Below, one piece after another: positions 11,109-20,055 of a stretch of DNA of 64,000 bases. How positions within the stretch are numbered: position 1 is the stretch's first letter; every line of letters begins with the position of its first letter. Below the pieces are notes generated by a model. It was given only the letters and a program-made list of their open reading frames with translations. It was not told the origin of the DNA and made no database searches. The stretch is from assembly GCF_026870155.1 (NCBI RefSeq), contig NZ_CP113975.1:434001-498000 (forward strand), read 5' to 3'. The translations under genes were made by a program, and so were the position numbers. Source of the stretch: Flavobacterium marginilacus. Its GTDB lineage: Bacteria > Bacteroidota > Bacteroidia > Flavobacteriales > Flavobacteriaceae.

Positions 11109-12092
11109 TTAGGCAAAAATATTAGATAATCTGAATAGAAAGAAATCTATCTTTCTTACACCTCTAAACTGACTTCTAAATGCTTTTATTTTGGCATTAA
11201 AAGATTCTGCAGAAGCATTGGTACTCCTGTTATCAAAGTAGTTTAAAATTGTCTGATAGTTAATAGTTACCGTATTGAGTAATATATTAAAGTTTTTAAA
11301 CCCTGATTCTTCTACATTCCTGTACCAATGTGCTAGTTTTGTCATCGCAACGTGCTTGTCGTTGTTGTTATTGTAAATACCTCGAAGTTGTTGACTCAAA
11401 CCGTAAGCTTTCTTTATATCTGGATATAATTCAAATAACAATTGCGCTCTCTCATTTTGGTGCTCAGTCCATTTTTCGCGAGATTTATAAAGTACATATC
11501 TGCTTCTTGCCAAAAGCTGTTTTAAGGAATCTCCATTAGGCAAGAGCTCCTGTATAAATGTTTTATTCTCTTTTTTGGCTTGCATTATCAATTGATTCTC
11601 AAGATCCATAGCTTCCCAGCGATGTTTGATTCTGATTTCTTGCATGGCTTCTAATGCTAATTTTTGAACATGGAATCTGTCAGTGACCTGTATTGCTTTT
11701 GGGAAGCATTTTTTGGAGATCAGTTTCATAGAATTAGCCATGTCCAGTGTTATCTCTTGAACACCACTTCTTTTTTTATAATCAATCTTACTAATGTGTT
11801 CTATGACTTTATCTGCCTTTGTTCCAGCAATAATAGCCACTAAGCAACCTTGTTTGCCTTTGAACTTCTTGTTGGTTACAATGGTGTAAAGCTCTCCTTG
11901 AGACAAAGCTACTTCATCAATCGATAAGTGTGTACCTATGTTTTCAGGGTAAAGAATCCATTGATGGGCATGTTCTCGTGGAGCCCAGGTATTAAAGGAG
12001 CTCAGGTGTTTTTTATACTGTCTTTGAAGTTTTTTTCCGTTGACCCCGAAAAACCTTCCGATGGTATGGCAGTCGGTGGCGCTGTTATCTAT
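11109..12092 (-). CDS. ISAon1-type transposase, catalytic frame
   Basis: The main transposase frame is open from just before 12092, overlapping the end of the N-terminal frame. No ATG occurs until 11906, which already lies past the first catalytic D, so the protein must start upstream or be made by frameshifting. Before that ATG the frame reads CHTIGRFFGVNGKKLQRQY and then SIDEVALSQGEL, which holds the first D. The second D is in AIQVTDRFHVQKLALEAM and the E in NASAESFNAKIKAFRSQFRG, the ISL3-type DDE pattern. The sequence otherwise looks intact. Confidence 0.85.
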   Translation of the reverse strand: MDNSATDCHTIGRFFGVNGKKLQRQYKKHLSSFNTWAPREHAHQWILYPENIGTHLSIDEVALSQGELYTIVTNKKFKGKQGCLVAIIAGTKADKVIEHISKIDYKKRSGVQEITLDMANSMKLISKKCFPKAIQVTDRFHVQKLALEAMQEIRIKHRWEAMDLENQLIMQAKKENKTFIQELLPNGDSLKQLLARSRYVLYKSREKWTEHQNERAQLLFELYPDIKKAYGLSQQLRGIYNNNNDKHVAMTKLAHWYRNVEESGFKNFNILLNTVTINYQTILNYFDNRSTNASAESFNAKIKAFRSQFRGVRKIDFFLFRLSNIFA

Positions 12093-12432
12093 TGATTTCT
12101 TTTAAAAAAGCCGCAAACTCTTGAGTCATGCGGGTTCCTTTAGCAACTAAAGTCCAATCTCTTTTAAGGATTTCTCCATTGGTTTTATTAGTCCAACGAC
12201 GTCTTTTGATATGTAAATACACAAACTTACCTCGTAGAGGGAAATCCTGAATGGTAATTTCATCCACAAATCCCTTTGATACTAATTCAAGTGTATCAAA
12301 CTCTTTAGGAGCTTTAGCTTTTTCTTCAAAGTATAGGTGCAATATCTCCTGAGTTTCATTAGCAGAAACCACCTCAAAGTGGTCAACTAAAAAATCAGGC
12401 AGCATAAATTTCAAAAGATCTATAGAAGTCAT
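12085..12432 (-). CDS. ISAon1-type transposase N-terminal region (115 aa)
   Basis: A short first frame that in this IS group encodes the N-terminal part of the transposase, beginning MTSIDLLKFMLPDFLVDHF and ending AAFLKEINR. It overlaps the catalytic frame by 8 nt. The overlap contains a T6-A4 run (12101-12110, read on the minus strand), and joining the two frames needs a +1 (or -2) shift near it. Whether the parts are fused by programmed frameshifting or made separately cannot be decided from sequence. Confidence 0.8.
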   Translation of the reverse strand: MTSIDLLKFMLPDFLVDHFEVVSANETQEILHLYFEEKAKAPKEFDTLELVSKGFVDEITIQDFPLRGKFVYLHIKRRRWTNKTNGEILKRDWTLVAKGTRMTQEFAAFLKEINR

Positions 12433-12506
12433 TACAAATTGTTAGAGTGACAAATTTCTAATTTTTTTTTCGACATTTCCTCCCCAGACTTTGTTCTTGA
12501 TCCGAA

Positions 12507-13844
12507 TTACTGATCAACCAAACAAATTACAAAAGTAGTTTTGCCATCTTCATTTTTTCGATAAGCAAGATAACCGCCATGTGATTCGGTAATATTTTTG
12601 GATAAAGTTAAGCCAATTCCAGCTCCCTCTTTGCGTGTTGTAAAGAATGGCAGGAATATTTTGCTCTCAATTTCTTTTTCGATTCCTTTTCCATTATCTG
12701 AAATTTGAATGAAGGTTCTTTTTTCTTTGACTTCTGCCGAAATTGTAATCTCTTTTTTTGAAATTTCTTTCAGCGCAAAAATGCAATTTGTAAAAAGATT
12801 AATTAAAACCTGTTCTATCTGCTGTGCATCTATCTGGAGCCAATGATTAAAAGAAACTGTATTTATAACTTCAATTTGTTCCTTTTTGAATAAAGGATTC
12901 ATAATCTGGAAACTGTTTTCAATCAATTGCTGCAGGCTTATCTTTTTCTTTCTTGGTGAAGGCAGCATAGCCAGTTTTCGATAGTTTTCTACAAATTGCT
13001 GTAAGTGATCGCTTCGTCTCAGCATTGTGGCAACACTATTCTTTATATCATCCAAATCATCTTCCGAAATTGTTTCCTGCTGTACCAGATCCTGCAGATT
13101 TTGCGAAAGTGATCGAATCGGAGTGATTGAATTCAGAAGTTCATGAGAAATCACTTTCATCAAATTTATCCATGCTTCTTTTTCTTTTTTCTCAATTACA
13201 TTCTGAATTGAATCCAGTAAAACAATAAAATAATCCTGATTGTAAATCTCGCTTCTGGAGGTCTGCAATGCAAAAGTCTGATTATCCTGCTGATTCACAC
13301 GGATTTCTAATGCTGTTTTTATTTCTTGGAAATTCTGTTCTTCAATTATTGCACATAATGTAGGCAACAGGTTTTTCAGGTATTTCCATTTTGAAACTTT
13401 CGGCACATTAAAATGCCTGGAGAAATAATTATTCATTAAAAAGATATCCCAATCATTTTCTTTTTTTTGAAGAATAATAATTCCGCTTTCAATATTGTTT
13501 AGAATCGAACGATAAACAATATCTTTTGAAACTCGTTCTTTTTCCTTGTTTTTTAAATTTTCATACAAATGAAATAAATCGGGATAGATGTTATATGACC
13601 TGTGTTTCGAATAATCGGCTGTAAAATCATTCTGCAGGATTGAGCTAATTGTTTTGTCATAAATGGAAAATACATTTTTGACATAAAAATGCATTTCTAC
13701 AATAAGCATGATATCGATAAAAAATATGAATAATGAAGTAAAAATCAAGCGGTTTAGAAAAATAAAAATTGCAAAACCTGTCCCCAAAAGAATAATAATC
13801 AATCGAATAAAAATCTGGTTGTATATTTTGAAAGACTGATGCAT
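12507..13844 (-). CDS. NtrB-like sensor histidine kinase (445 aa)
   Basis: The partner kinase of the sigma-54 regulator encoded just upstream in the same operon. The N-terminus has two membrane helices (about residues 12-52) with almost no periplasmic loop, suggesting it senses at or within the membrane. A PAS-like region follows, then the dimerisation box VISHELLNSITP with phospho-His near residue 234, and a HATPase domain with NLFTNCIFAL, ISDNGKGIEKEI and GAGIGLTLSKNI. Its ATG overlaps the regulator's TGA by 1 nt, so translation is coupled. It is divergent from the efflux operon, which I infer is its target. Confidence 0.93.
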   Translation of the reverse strand: MHQSFKIYNQIFIRLIIILLGTGFAIFIFLNRLIFTSLFIFFIDIMLIVEMHFYVKNVFSIYDKTISSILQNDFTADYSKHRSYNIYPDLFHLYENLKNKEKERVSKDIVYRSILNNIESGIIILQKKENDWDIFLMNNYFSRHFNVPKVSKWKYLKNLLPTLCAIIEEQNFQEIKTALEIRVNQQDNQTFALQTSRSEIYNQDYFIVLLDSIQNVIEKKEKEAWINLMKVISHELLNSITPIRSLSQNLQDLVQQETISEDDLDDIKNSVATMLRRSDHLQQFVENYRKLAMLPSPRKKKISLQQLIENSFQIMNPLFKKEQIEVINTVSFNHWLQIDAQQIEQVLINLFTNCIFALKEISKKEITISAEVKEKRTFIQISDNGKGIEKEIESKIFLPFFTTRKEGAGIGLTLSKNITESHGGYLAYRKNEDGKTTFVICLVDQ

Positions 13845-15193
13845 CAGTTAGTGCTGATATTATATTTTTCTAAACGTCTATATAACGCACCTCTGGAAAG
13901 TCCCAATTCATCAGCTGTTTTGCTGATATTGTTATTGTTTTTAAGAAGTGCTCTTTCGACAGTTGCTTTTTCGATTGCAGAAAGCTGGATGTCTTCTGGA
14001 TTCTCTTCGTAAACCGTTATCTGTTCCAAATCTAAATCGGAAACTGTAATATGCTTGTTCTCACAGAGAATCACAGCACGCTCAATTCGGTTTTCCATTT
14101 CGCGGATATTACCATTCCACGCGTGTTTTTCTATTTGTTCAATCACTTTTTTATCAAAGATAATTTTGTCACGCTCGTATTTAGTAATCATTTTTTGCAA
14201 AAGATATTCGGCTAATGGCACTTTATCTTCGTTTCGTTCCCGCAAAGGAGGCAATGTGATTTCCATTGTATTGATGCGATAATACAAATCTTCTCTAAAG
14301 TTTTTATCAGCTACCTCCTGTTTTAAATTCAGATTTGTCGCTGTAATAATACGGACATTCAGAGGTCTGGGTTTCGATTCCCCTAATCTGGTAACGGTTT
14401 TGGTTTGTATTATCTGTAAAAGTTTGGATTGCAGATGCAACGGAACATTTCCTATTTCGTCTAAAAAAATGGTTCCGTTCTGAGCCATTTCAAAACGTCC
14501 TGGAGTATCTGCTTTAGCATCAGTGAAAGCACCTTTAGCATAGCCAAATAATTCGCTTTCGAAGATATTGGAATTTAAAGAACCTAAATCGACATGGATA
14601 AAAGGTGCATTTTTCCGCTCGGATTGATTGAAAATATGATAAGCCAAAACAAATTTTCCTGTGCCATTTTCGCCCAGAATGAGAACATTCGCATCCGTTT
14701 TGGCTACTTTATCAGCTAATGAATAGGCTTTCTTTATCGCATCAGAATTGCCAATGAAAAAAGTATGTAGAGGCTCAGCAGGATTTGATTTTTTCTGTTC
14801 TTTTCGGCTTATATCGACTGCCTGTTTTACAACACTGAGTAATTTTTCATTCTCCCAAGGCTTTAAAATATAATCAAAAGCGCCCGCTTTTAGACCTTCA
14901 ACAGCCGTTTCCACTTTACCAAAAGCAGTCATCAAAATAACAACTGTTTTTGGCGAAAGCGTTTTTATTTCCTTCAGCAAATACAATCCTTCCTTTCCAT
15001 CTTCAAAACCTATCCGGTAATTCATGTCTAATAAAACGACATCTATAGTGTTTTTTGCCAATAATTCGACCACCAATTTTGGATTATTCAGTGTAAAAAT
15101 GTTTTCAAAATGCTTTTTCAGAAACATTTTGGAGGCAAAAAGAATGTCTTCCTGGTCGTCTATGATTAAAATGGATGCATTTGTTTTTTTCAT
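13844..15193 (-). CDS. Sigma-54-dependent response regulator, NtrC family (449 aa)
   Basis: Three domains are readable. The receiver (residues 1-125) has D12, D13, phosphoacceptor D56 in VLLDMNY and K in ILKPWE. The AAA+ domain has Walker A GENGTGK, the sigma-54 contact loop as GAFTDA (the usual form is GAFTGA) and Walker B TIFLDEIGN. The C-terminal Fis-type helix-turn-helix is NISKTADELGLSRGALYRRL. It should activate sigma-54 promoters when phosphorylated by the kinase downstream. Paired TGTCC/GGACA palindromes lie 15-40 bp before its own start, in the divergent region it shares with the pump operon. Confidence 0.95.
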   Translation of the reverse strand: MKKTNASILIIDDQEDILFASKMFLKKHFENIFTLNNPKLVVELLAKNTIDVVLLDMNYRIGFEDGKEGLYLLKEIKTLSPKTVVILMTAFGKVETAVEGLKAGAFDYILKPWENEKLLSVVKQAVDISRKEQKKSNPAEPLHTFFIGNSDAIKKAYSLADKVAKTDANVLILGENGTGKFVLAYHIFNQSERKNAPFIHVDLGSLNSNIFESELFGYAKGAFTDAKADTPGRFEMAQNGTIFLDEIGNVPLHLQSKLLQIIQTKTVTRLGESKPRPLNVRIITATNLNLKQEVADKNFREDLYYRINTMEITLPPLRERNEDKVPLAEYLLQKMITKYERDKIIFDKKVIEQIEKHAWNGNIREMENRIERAVILCENKHITVSDLDLEQITVYEENPEDIQLSAIEKATVERALLKNNNNISKTADELGLSRGALYRRLEKYNISTN

Positions 15194-15207
15194 TATTGTT
15201 CGGTTGC

Positions 15208-15233
15208 GGACAAAAGTTGTCCAATAATGGACA
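15208..15233. promoter_or_regulatory. Overlapping TGTCC/GGACA palindromes, probable response-regulator binding sites
   Basis: GGACAA-AAG-TTGTCC (15208-15222) and TGTCCA-ATAA-TGGACA (15218-15233) are two perfect dyads sharing the central TGTCC. They lie 63-88 bp upstream of a weak sigma-54-like element and 102 bp or more before the adaptor gene. This is the expected place for enhancer sites of the divergent NtrC-family regulator; the link is inferred. Confidence 0.6.
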
Positions 15234-15295
15234 GCTCGAAATTTCTATTAAAAATAAAACCTTAAAAATAAGGCTTTTGTAAATTTTTATTTTTT

Positions 15296-15310
15296 TGGCA
15301 CGATAATCAC
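15296..15310 (+). promoter_or_regulatory. Possible sigma-54 promoter of the efflux operon
   Basis: TTGGCACG at 15296 is a strong -24 element of the form TGGCAC. The -12 part reads TCAC where TTGC is expected, so the match is partial. It lies about 25 nt before the adaptor start, on the correct side of the paired palindromes. Confidence 0.5.
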
Positions 15311-15334
15311 CTTATATACAATAAATAAGCAAAG

Positions 15335-16573
15335 ATGGACACCATAATTAAAAGTAAAAATAACAAAAAAAAGTATCTAATAACCGCATTACCCATTATC
15401 TTGATTCTGGGTTATATCGCTTTTGCATCGGCTACCAAAAAAAGAAGCTTGAATGTAAAAAAGGAAGAAATTACGATTAAAATGGTTGAAGATAATTTCT
15501 TTGAAGATTTTATGTCTTTTCAGGCCAAAGCGGTTCCTGTAAATTCCATGCTCGTTAATATTATTGAAGGCGGTGCGGTACAGGAAATATTTGTCGAGAA
15601 TGGCGATATGGTTACCAAAGGGCAATCGCTGGCTAGATTATACAATCCGAATGCGGAATTGGCATACATGCAGCAGGAAACGGCTATTATTGAACAGATA
15701 AATAATCTGGAGAAAGCCAAATTGGATTTAAGAAATCAGGAGTTGAATTTAGGCAAGGATCTGATCGCGATAGAACATGATTATCTGGATGCGAAAAATT
15801 TATTGGACACTAATAAAAACCTTTTTGAACAGGAGATTCTCGCTAAAAGCGAATGGGAAAAGACAAAAGAAAATTATCGCTTTCAGAAAGAACGGATGTA
15901 TATCATCAAACAAAGTGTGAACAAAGAAAAGCAGGCAAATCAAATTCAGATTGGACAGCTTAATCAATCGATTGGCATCATGAATAAAAGCCTCGGAATT
16001 CTGAGAACCAATAAAAAGAATTTTTTGGTAACAGCGCCAATTTCCGGCAGGCTTTCGTCATTTGAACCGATACTGGGAAAAACCTATGCACAAAACACAA
16101 GCATTGGTTTTATTGACGACCAAAAAGGATATAAATTAGTGGCTGATATCGATGAGTTTTATTTGGATCGAATTTCGGAAAAACAAAAAGGGACTGTTGA
16201 TTTTGAAAATAAAGCCATAGAAGTTCAAATAACAAAAGTGATTCCTGAGGTGAAAAACGGAAGATTTCAGGTGGAATTGGATTTTGTTTCTAAAGATAAA
16301 ATGGATTTGAAACAAGGTTTGAGTTTTGGCGTAAAATTAAATTTATCCGAAAAAACAAAAACTACAGTGCTTTCAAAAGGCAGTTTTAATGAAGAAACAA
16401 GTGGGAAATGGATATTTGTCGTAAACGGAAATAAAGCCGAAAGAAGAGAAATCAAATTGGGCCGTGAAAATCCATTATATTACGAAGTCTTAGGCGGATT
16501 GAAAGCAGGCGAAAAAGTAATAACCTCCTCTTATAAAGACTATAAATTAGCAGAAGTTTTGAATTTAGAATAA
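15335..16573 (+). CDS. HlyD/MacA-like periplasmic adaptor subunit (412 aa)
   Basis: The membrane fusion protein of a tripartite ABC efflux system. It has one N-terminal anchor helix (about residues 14-32, KKKYLITALPIILILGYIAF), a biotinyl-lipoyl-like half (IIEGGAVQEIFVENGDMVTKG), a long coiled-coil hairpin (residues about 110-220) and the returning half TAPISGRLSSFEPILGKTY, then beta-barrel and C-terminal domains. It would bridge the MacB-like permease and the TolC channel encoded downstream. It is the first gene of the pump operon, right after the putative sigma-54 promoter. The cargo is unknown. Confidence 0.92.
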   Translation: MDTIIKSKNNKKKYLITALPIILILGYIAFASATKKRSLNVKKEEITIKMVEDNFFEDFMSFQAKAVPVNSMLVNIIEGGAVQEIFVENGDMVTKGQSLARLYNPNAELAYMQQETAIIEQINNLEKAKLDLRNQELNLGKDLIAIEHDYLDAKNLLDTNKNLFEQEILAKSEWEKTKENYRFQKERMYIIKQSVNKEKQANQIQIGQLNQSIGIMNKSLGILRTNKKNFLVTAPISGRLSSFEPILGKTYAQNTSIGFIDDQKGYKLVADIDEFYLDRISEKQKGTVDFENKAIEVQITKVIPEVKNGRFQVELDFVSKDKMDLKQGLSFGVKLNLSEKTKTTVLSKGSFNEETSGKWIFVVNGNKAERREIKLGRENPLYYEVLGGLKAGEKVITSSYKDYKLAEVLNLE

Positions 16574-16621
16574 AGAACCTAGAAAATAGAGTAAAGAATC
16601 AAGAGCAAAGATGAAAAGGTG

Positions 16622-16760
16622 AACCACATAGAAAGATAGAATTGAATAAAGTGAATTAGGTTGTTTAAGAAAATACATTTTTACACATAGCACTATGAAA
16701 ACTATCTTAAGCAAAGCATCTTTTATTTTCTATTTTAATCTATGTCTCTATGTGTTTAAA
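16622..16760. repeat. Word-repeat element with ACACATAG / CTATGTGT arms
   Basis: The 247-bp gap between adaptor and ATPase holds variants of the word ACATAGAAAGATAG, including CACATAG near 16625, ACACATAG at 16683-16690 and CTATGTGT at 16748-16755, so parts can pair. It interrupts an otherwise compact operon. Confidence 0.5.
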
Positions 16761-16820
16761 AGAATAAAACTGCTATAAATAATATATAAAAGAACATCAA
16801 TCAAAAAACGAACAATAATC

Positions 16821-17522
16821 ATGATTAAAATCAAAAACCTTTCGAAAATTTTTAGAACAGAAGAAATTGAAACAAAAGCATTAAGCGAAGTTTCATTAAC
16901 CATTAATCAAGGTGATTTTGTTTCTATTATGGGACCTTCGGGAAGTGGAAAATCCACATTATTAAATATTATCGGGTTACTGGACAGTGCTTCGGGAGAC
17001 AGTTACCAATTGCTGAATCAGGAAATGATCGGGCTGAAAGAGAAAGCTAAATCGAAAGTCAGAAAGGAAAATATTGGTTTTATTTTCCAGAATTTCAATC
17101 TAATAGATGAATTATCAGTGTATGACAATATCGAATTGCCTCTGATTTACAACAAAGTTCCTTCATCCGAAAGAAAACAAAAAGTAGAAGCAATTGCCGA
17201 AAAACTGAATATTTCGCATCGATTGAAACATTATCCGCAGCAGCTTTCTGGAGGACAGCAACAGCGTGTGGCGGTTGCAAGGGCTTTAATCAATGATCCG
17301 AAAATTATTCTTGCCGATGAGCCTACGGGAAATCTGGATAGTAAAAACGGAAACGAAGTAATGGAGTTATTAACAGATCTGCATGCCAATGGTGCAACAA
17401 TCCTAATGGTAACCCACTCGGATTATGATGCATCATTTTCGCAGAAAACAATTTTGATGAAAGACGGAATAGTACTTTCGGAAAAACTGAATCATAGAAA
17501 CGTTGATGTTTTTAAAGTATAA
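16821..17522 (+). CDS. MacB/LolD-type ABC transporter ATP-binding protein (233 aa)
   Basis: The ATPase of the pump, expected to work with the permease encoded next. It shows Walker A GPSGSGKST (residues 38-46), Q-loop FIFQNFNL, signature LSGGQQQRVAVARAL, Walker B IILADEPTGNLD and H-loop MVTHSD. The length and the DEPTGNLD motif are typical of the MacB/LolD/FtsE group, which usually drives mechanical movement of substrates in the periplasm rather than transport across the inner membrane. Confidence 0.96.
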   Translation: MIKIKNLSKIFRTEEIETKALSEVSLTINQGDFVSIMGPSGSGKSTLLNIIGLLDSASGDSYQLLNQEMIGLKEKAKSKVRKENIGFIFQNFNLIDELSVYDNIELPLIYNKVPSSERKQKVEAIAEKLNISHRLKHYPQQLSGGQQQRVAVARALINDPKIILADEPTGNLDSKNGNEVMELLTDLHANGATILMVTHSDYDASFSQKTILMKDGIVLSEKLNHRNVDVFKV

Positions 17523-17525
17523 AAA

Positions 17526-17594
17526 ATGATACTAAAAATCATTGTCACAATCCTTACCGCCTTAATTGAACTATTGAATGAGATAGTTTGTTAA
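17526..17594 (+). CDS. Possible 22-residue hydrophobic peptide
   Basis: A short frame, MILKIIVTILTALIELLNEIVC, starts 3 nt after the ATPase stop and ends 31 nt before the permease. It would form a single hydrophobic helix with two acidic residues near the end. It could be a small membrane partner of the pump or only a chance frame in a short gap. No homologue is known to me. Confidence 0.3.
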   Translation: MILKIIVTILTALIELLNEIVC

Positions 17595-17625
17595 AGCATC
17601 AATCAAATCAAAAAATCAAAATCAC

Positions 17626-20055
17626 ATGTTAAAAAACTGGACAAACATATTTATCTATCATCTTAAAAATAATAAGCTTTTTACAGCTTTGAATGTTTTG
17701 GGATTATCAATCGGAATTGCTGGATTGATTTTCGCTACTCTTTATTGGAATGACGAACAGAGTTACAACGATTGGAACCCTGAGAAGAATAATGTCTTTC
17801 AGGTTTTGATAGACATAGGAGAGGATAGGATCTGGTCAAATGCGCCAGTTACGTTCAATCCATTTCTAAAAGATGATCCCAATATTGAGAAAATGATGTA
17901 CTGCGAAAACTGGTACGAATCACCTCTCTATAAATACAATGGCAAAAAAATAATTATTAAAAAATTATTTAATGCTCAAAATAATTTCTTTGATTTTTTT
18001 CCTTTTGAATTTGTGCAGGGAAATCCAAAAACGGCATTGCAGAACGAAAATAGTATTGCGATGAAACAGGAAACGGCTGCATTATTTTTTGGAACTGAAA
18101 ATCCTATAGGAAAACAAATTCAATATGAAGATAAAATTCTAACGGTTACAGCAATATATAAAATTACTGGAAATTCATCTATTGCTCCAGATGCGGTCGT
18201 AAGTAACATGAAAGAAAGATTAGATCGCGGTAAAGACTCTTGGGGAAACTTTAATAACGGCTGGTATATAAAATTAAAAGATCCCTCTAAGACTGCCGAG
18301 CTTTCTAAAAAACTAAATGCTATTTATTATCAGAATAAAACAATTAAAGATGCAAAATCCGAAGGAATCAGCCCAAAAGAATTTGTGTCAAAATACGGGA
18401 AGTTTACTTTTATTTTAGAACCGCTTTCTGTTTCAAGATTGCATAGCCAGGGACAAGGTTCACCCGAGGGAAAGGGCAATTATCAATTTTTATTGATAAT
18501 GTCAGGATTGTCCGTTTTGATTTTGATCTTATCAATTGTAAATTATATCAATCTGGCAACAGCAAATGCTATCCGCCGAGCTAAAGAAGTAGGTGTCCGA
18601 AAAATAGTTGGAGCTTCAAAATCGGATATAATCAGGCAGTTTTTATTTGAAACAATTATTACGGTTCTAATTTCTATTTTATTAGCATTAACTATTGTTG
18701 AGTTGTCTTTGCCGTATTATAATGAGTTTTTGGACAAAGAGTTGATCATTTATGGAAACCAGTTTTACGGACAAATTATATTGATTTTTATAATTACAGT
18801 AATTTTTGCTGGTGTATTTCCGGCCATCTATGTATCCAATTTTGAAACTTTAAAAGTGCTGAAAGGAAATTTTGGAAGAAATAAAAGCGGAGTGTGGCTT
18901 CGAAACGGAATGCTGATTCTGCAGTTTGCCATTGCCTCTTTCTTTATTGTTGGTTCTTACATTGTGTATGAGCAGGTGCGCTATCTGGCAAACAAAAATC
19001 TTGGTTTTTCTGGAGAGCAGGTTTTAGAAATTTTTTATTTTAAGCCAGAATCTCTTCTTCTTGCCGAAAATTCGGATAAGCTGATATTTAACCGGTACAC
19101 TATTGTCAAAAATGAACTCTCAAAAATAAAAGGAGTAGAACAGGTAACTACCGGAGCATTTAAATTTGGCGGAGGCAATGATTCTTCTTCAGGCTTTAGT
19201 TATAAAGGTACCAGTATTCAAGGCCAGAATCTGGCTCTTGATTTTGGTATGCTCGAAATGATGAAAATCGAAATGGCTCAAGGGCGATATCTGAATCTCA
19301 AAATAGCTTCCGATACCATAAATTCTATGATGGTCAATGAAACTGCTTTGAAAATAATGAATGAGAAGAATCCAATTGGTAAAATTGTCGACTGGAATGA
19401 TCAAAAGCTGAAAATTATTGGAGTTGTCAAAGATTTTAATCTTTTCAGTCCTCAGGGAAAAGTGCCTCCAATGGTTTTTTTCCATTTCAAAACTGTGCCG
19501 TGGACTATTGGTAATCTTCAGCACATCTATGTGAAAATCAAAGCAGAAAACATGGAGCAGACTATTGCTGCTATTGAAAAGTTCTGGATCAAAAATGTCG
19601 ATTCCGATTATCCTTTTCAATATGATTTTATTGATAAAAGCTATATGAGAACTTATAAAGCGTATGTAAAACAGAAAAATCTTTTTTCACTGCTAAATGG
19701 AATTGTAATCCTTATTGCCCTTTTCGGATTATTCGCTCTAGCTTCCTATTCTATCGAAAGACGTATGAAAGAAATTGCTATTCGAAAAACATTGGGTGCC
19801 GAAACGGATGTTTTGCTTAAAGAACTCTCCAAACAATATATTATTTTCAGTGTAATCGGATTTTTAACAGCTCTGTTTCCGGCGTATTACTTACTTAATA
19901 AATGGCTGGAAAATTTTGCAAATAGAATTGACATCACTATTTATCCGTTTATAATTGGTTTTATTGTTTTATTGTTTTTAACACTTTTGGTAGTGCTTTC
20001 AAGAGCATATCAGGCAACTAGAATGGATGTTTTGAAATACCTAAAATATGAATAA
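17626..20055 (+). CDS. MacB/FtsX-type ABC transporter permease (809 aa)
   Basis: A large two-module permease: a membrane helix near the N-terminus (NVLGLSIGIAGLIFATLY), a long MacB-type periplasmic domain, an FtsX block of three helices at about residues 285-405 (with RRAKEVGVRKIVGASKSDI), a second periplasmic domain, and a C-terminal FtsX block (IERRMKEIAIRKTLGA). The paired GVRKIVGA and AIRKTLGA motifs are the coupling helices expected to contact the ATPase. It overlaps the TolC gene by 8 nt. Such double-length permeases are common in Bacteroidota. Confidence 0.95.
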   Translation: MLKNWTNIFIYHLKNNKLFTALNVLGLSIGIAGLIFATLYWNDEQSYNDWNPEKNNVFQVLIDIGEDRIWSNAPVTFNPFLKDDPNIEKMMYCENWYESPLYKYNGKKIIIKKLFNAQNNFFDFFPFEFVQGNPKTALQNENSIAMKQETAALFFGTENPIGKQIQYEDKILTVTAIYKITGNSSIAPDAVVSNMKERLDRGKDSWGNFNNGWYIKLKDPSKTAELSKKLNAIYYQNKTIKDAKSEGISPKEFVSKYGKFTFILEPLSVSRLHSQGQGSPEGKGNYQFLLIMSGLSVLILILSIVNYINLATANAIRRAKEVGVRKIVGASKSDIIRQFLFETIITVLISILLALTIVELSLPYYNEFLDKELIIYGNQFYGQIILIFIITVIFAGVFPAIYVSNFETLKVLKGNFGRNKSGVWLRNGMLILQFAIASFFIVGSYIVYEQVRYLANKNLGFSGEQVLEIFYFKPESLLLAENSDKLIFNRYTIVKNELSKIKGVEQVTTGAFKFGGGNDSSSGFSYKGTSIQGQNLALDFGMLEMMKIEMAQGRYLNLKIASDTINSMMVNETALKIMNEKNPIGKIVDWNDQKLKIIGVVKDFNLFSPQGKVPPMVFFHFKTVPWTIGNLQHIYVKIKAENMEQTIAAIEKFWIKNVDSDYPFQYDFIDKSYMRTYKAYVKQKNLFSLLNGIVILIALFGLFALASYSIERRMKEIAIRKTLGAETDVLLKELSKQYIIFSVIGFLTALFPAYYLLNKWLENFANRIDITIYPFIIGFIVLLFLTLLVVLSRAYQATRMDVLKYLKYE

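Larger units (their letters stand above)
11085..12504 (-). mobile_element. ISAon1-type (ISL3-like DDE) insertion sequence, about 1.42 kb
   Basis: Imperfect terminal inverted repeats can be aligned: CGGATCAGGTGCAAAAGTTG from 11085 and, inverted, CGGATCAAGAACAAAGTCTG from 12504 inward. Two transposase frames fill the element. I could not find a convincing target-site duplication, so the boundaries are approximate. The element lies between the tRNA terminator and the histidine kinase gene. Confidence 0.75.

Noticed and set aside
11069..12512. Target-site duplication for the ISAon1-type element
   Set aside because: Bases flanking the best inverted repeats (TTAC versus AATT) do not match; no 8-bp duplication was found.
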